From Dysgonamonadaceae bacterium (lineage in GTDB: Bacteria > Bacteroidota > Bacteroidia > Bacteroidales > Azobacteroidaceae): a stretch of 6,842 nt of DNA. Below the pieces are notes generated by a model, which had not been told where the DNA came from, did no database searches, and was given only the letters and a program-made list of their open reading frames with translations. The stretch's first letter is position 1; each line of letters opens with the position of its first letter. The stretch lies in the NCBI GenBank assembly GCA_031282925.1, contig JAITCT010000270.1:1-6842 (forward strand), given 5' to 3'. Below are positions 6,033 through 6,842 of this stretch, one piece after another. The translations under genes and the position numbers were made by a program.

Positions 6033-6066
6033 ACATGAGATTCCCACCTGCGCGGGAATGACATGT
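6033..6066 (-). repeat. dRS3-like / REP-like palindrome (ATTCCC-N8-GGGAAT)
   Basis: The core at 6040-6059 fits ATTCCC-N8-GGGAAT exactly, the consensus layout of neisserial dRS3 repeats, with the inner sequence ACCTGCGC. The common form of this palindrome has G at the seventh base; here A6046 faces C6053, which in minus-strand RNA is a G-U pair, so an 8-bp stem with a four-base loop still forms. The symmetry extends outward after two unpaired bases to ACATG (6033-6037) and CATGT (6062-6066). It stands 30 bp after the inositol-phosphate synthase stop and 8 bp from another hairpin. Similar palindromes occur dispersed in many bacterial genomes. One copy in a window cannot prove that it is a repeat family here. 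Confidence 0.6.
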
Positions 6067-6095
6067 ACCCTCTCGTCTATTCGTAAACTTGTCTA

Positions 6096-6842
6096 TTAAT
6101 CAATAAAATCAAGCGTTTCTTCGCCAATAATCCGGCGCAAGGTATTTTTCAGCTTCACATATTGGATAAACAAATCATGTTCGGCAATGTGTTCGTAATC
6201 GTGCATCGGGCTTTTGAAATAGAACGATAACCAGGATTGTATGCCGCTGAATCCCACGCGCTTGGCTAAATCGGTAAACAATACCAAGTCCAAACATAGC
6301 GGAGCGGCCAGAATGGAATCCCGGCAAAGGAAATCAACTTTCAACTGCATCGGATAACCCAGCCACCCGAAAATGTCAATGTTATCCCAACCTTCCTTAT
6401 TGTCTTTGCGGGGAGGATAATAGTTAATCCGAACTTTGTGATAAACTTTCCCGTACAACTGAGGATAAAGATCCGGTTGCAAAATATTGTGGATAACCGA
6501 AAGTTTCGATTCTTCTTTTGTTTTGAAAGAACCCGGATCATCCAGCACTTCACCGTCGCGATTGCCGAGAATATTGGTAGAGAACCATCCGTTCAATCCC
6601 AACATACGGGTTTTCAACATAGGCGAAAGTACGGTTTTCAACATCGTTTGGCCGGTTTTGAAATCTTTACCGCAAATCGGGACTTGCTTTTGTGCGGCAA
6701 AATCCCAAATAGCAGGCATATCAACCGTCAAATTCGGTGCGCCATTGATATAAGGAATACCTTCTTCGATAGCGGCATAAGCGTAAATCATCGAAGGTGC
6801 AATTTCGGGACTGTTTTCTTTCATCGCTTTTTGCAAAGCCGG
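6096..6842 (-). CDS. Inositol-3-phosphate synthase (myo-inositol-1-phosphate synthase), C-terminal part
   Basis: The C-terminal 248 residues are visible; the frame runs in from the right edge, so the start and the N-terminal NAD-binding part are missing (the full protein is normally a little over 400 residues). The enzyme converts glucose 6-phosphate to 1D-myo-inositol 3-phosphate with NAD as a bound cofactor, in the cytoplasm. Very conserved blocks are present: G-K-D-F-K-T-G-Q-T, W-F-S-T-N-I-L-G-N-R-D-G, K-T-K-E-E-S-K, V-R-I-N-Y-Y-P-P-R, G-W-D-N-I-D-I-F-G-W-L-G-Y-P-M-Q and K-V-D-F-L-C-R-D-S-I-L-A-A-P, including the lysines of the active site. In Bacteroidota the product feeds inositol-containing phospholipids and sphingolipids. 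No inositol-lipid synthase is in the window; the next gene downstream is an acyltransferase after a 489-bp gap. No sign of damage in the visible part. Confidence 0.95.
   Translation of the reverse strand, partial: PALQKAMKENSPEIAPSMIYAYAAIEEGIPYINGAPNLTVDMPAIWDFAAQKQVPICGKDFKTGQTMLKTVLSPMLKTRMLGLNGWFSTNILGNRDGEVLDDPGSFKTKEESKLSVIHNILQPDLYPQLYGKVYHKVRINYYPPRKDNKEGWDNIDIFGWLGYPMQLKVDFLCRDSILAAPLCLDLVLFTDLAKRVGFSGIQSWLSFYFKSPMHDYEHIAEHDLFIQYVKLKNTLRRIIGEETLDFID

Larger units (their letters stand above)
5607..6095. other. 489-bp gene-free region rich in inverted repeats
   Basis: No frame of convincing length or composition is present on either strand, and I see no tRNA. The region holds a 14-bp inverted repeat at 5631-5699, a small hairpin GTTCTT-GA-AAGAAC at 5887-5900, an 11-bp GCGAA-T-TTCGC palindrome at 5938-5948, and two stronger hairpins at 5998-6024 and 6033-6066. 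Minus-strand sequence TATATTTT (5624-5617), one base off the TAnnTTTG -7 consensus, lies 10 bp before the acyltransferase start but has no -33 partner. Confidence 0.55.

Overview
The window looks like part of a Bacteroidota chromosome, most likely order Bacteroidales. The evidence is a type IX secretion (T9SS) type-A C-terminal sorting domain, a Bacteroidales-type AraC regulator, an HU-like/transmembrane/LysM-like protein of a kind seen in this phylum, a TAnnTTTG-type promoter, and a Bacteroidota-type myo-inositol-phosphate synthase. All supported genes lie on the minus strand, so they are read here from right to left. I found no convincing plus-strand gene, rRNA, tRNA, CRISPR array or transposase.

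Right part (6842 to about 4750), lipid-related genes: the C-terminal 248 residues of inositol-3-phosphate synthase end at 6096. A 489-bp gene-free gap follows. It holds two adjacent hairpins, one of them matching the ATTCCC-N8-GGGAAT layout of Neisseria dRS3-type repeats, and a 14-bp inverted repeat just upstream of the next gene. Then come a lysophospholipid/glycerophosphate-type acyltransferase (5606-4752) and, 8 bp downstream, an AraC-family regulator (4743-3907), which are probably co-transcribed.

Left part (about 3765 to 1), a likely envelope/exopolysaccharide operon: a good -7 element at 3758-3765 precedes a leader of about 255 nt. The genes, in order, encode an HU-like DNA-binding protein with one membrane span and a LysM-like C-terminus; a 574-residue secreted protein with a T9SS sorting domain; a roughly 101-residue protein with a signal peptide and an exosortase-type C-terminal signal (P-I-G-E-G, hydrophobic stretch, basic tail); and the N-terminus of a Wza-type polysaccharide export lipoprotein. 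The last two genes overlap as ATGA, so they are probably translationally coupled.

The most interesting unit is this left operon. It joins a possible chromosome-to-envelope linker, a T9SS cargo protein, a probable exosortase-type substrate and an exopolysaccharide exporter. Co-transcription and the joint function are inferred from order, strand and spacing only.
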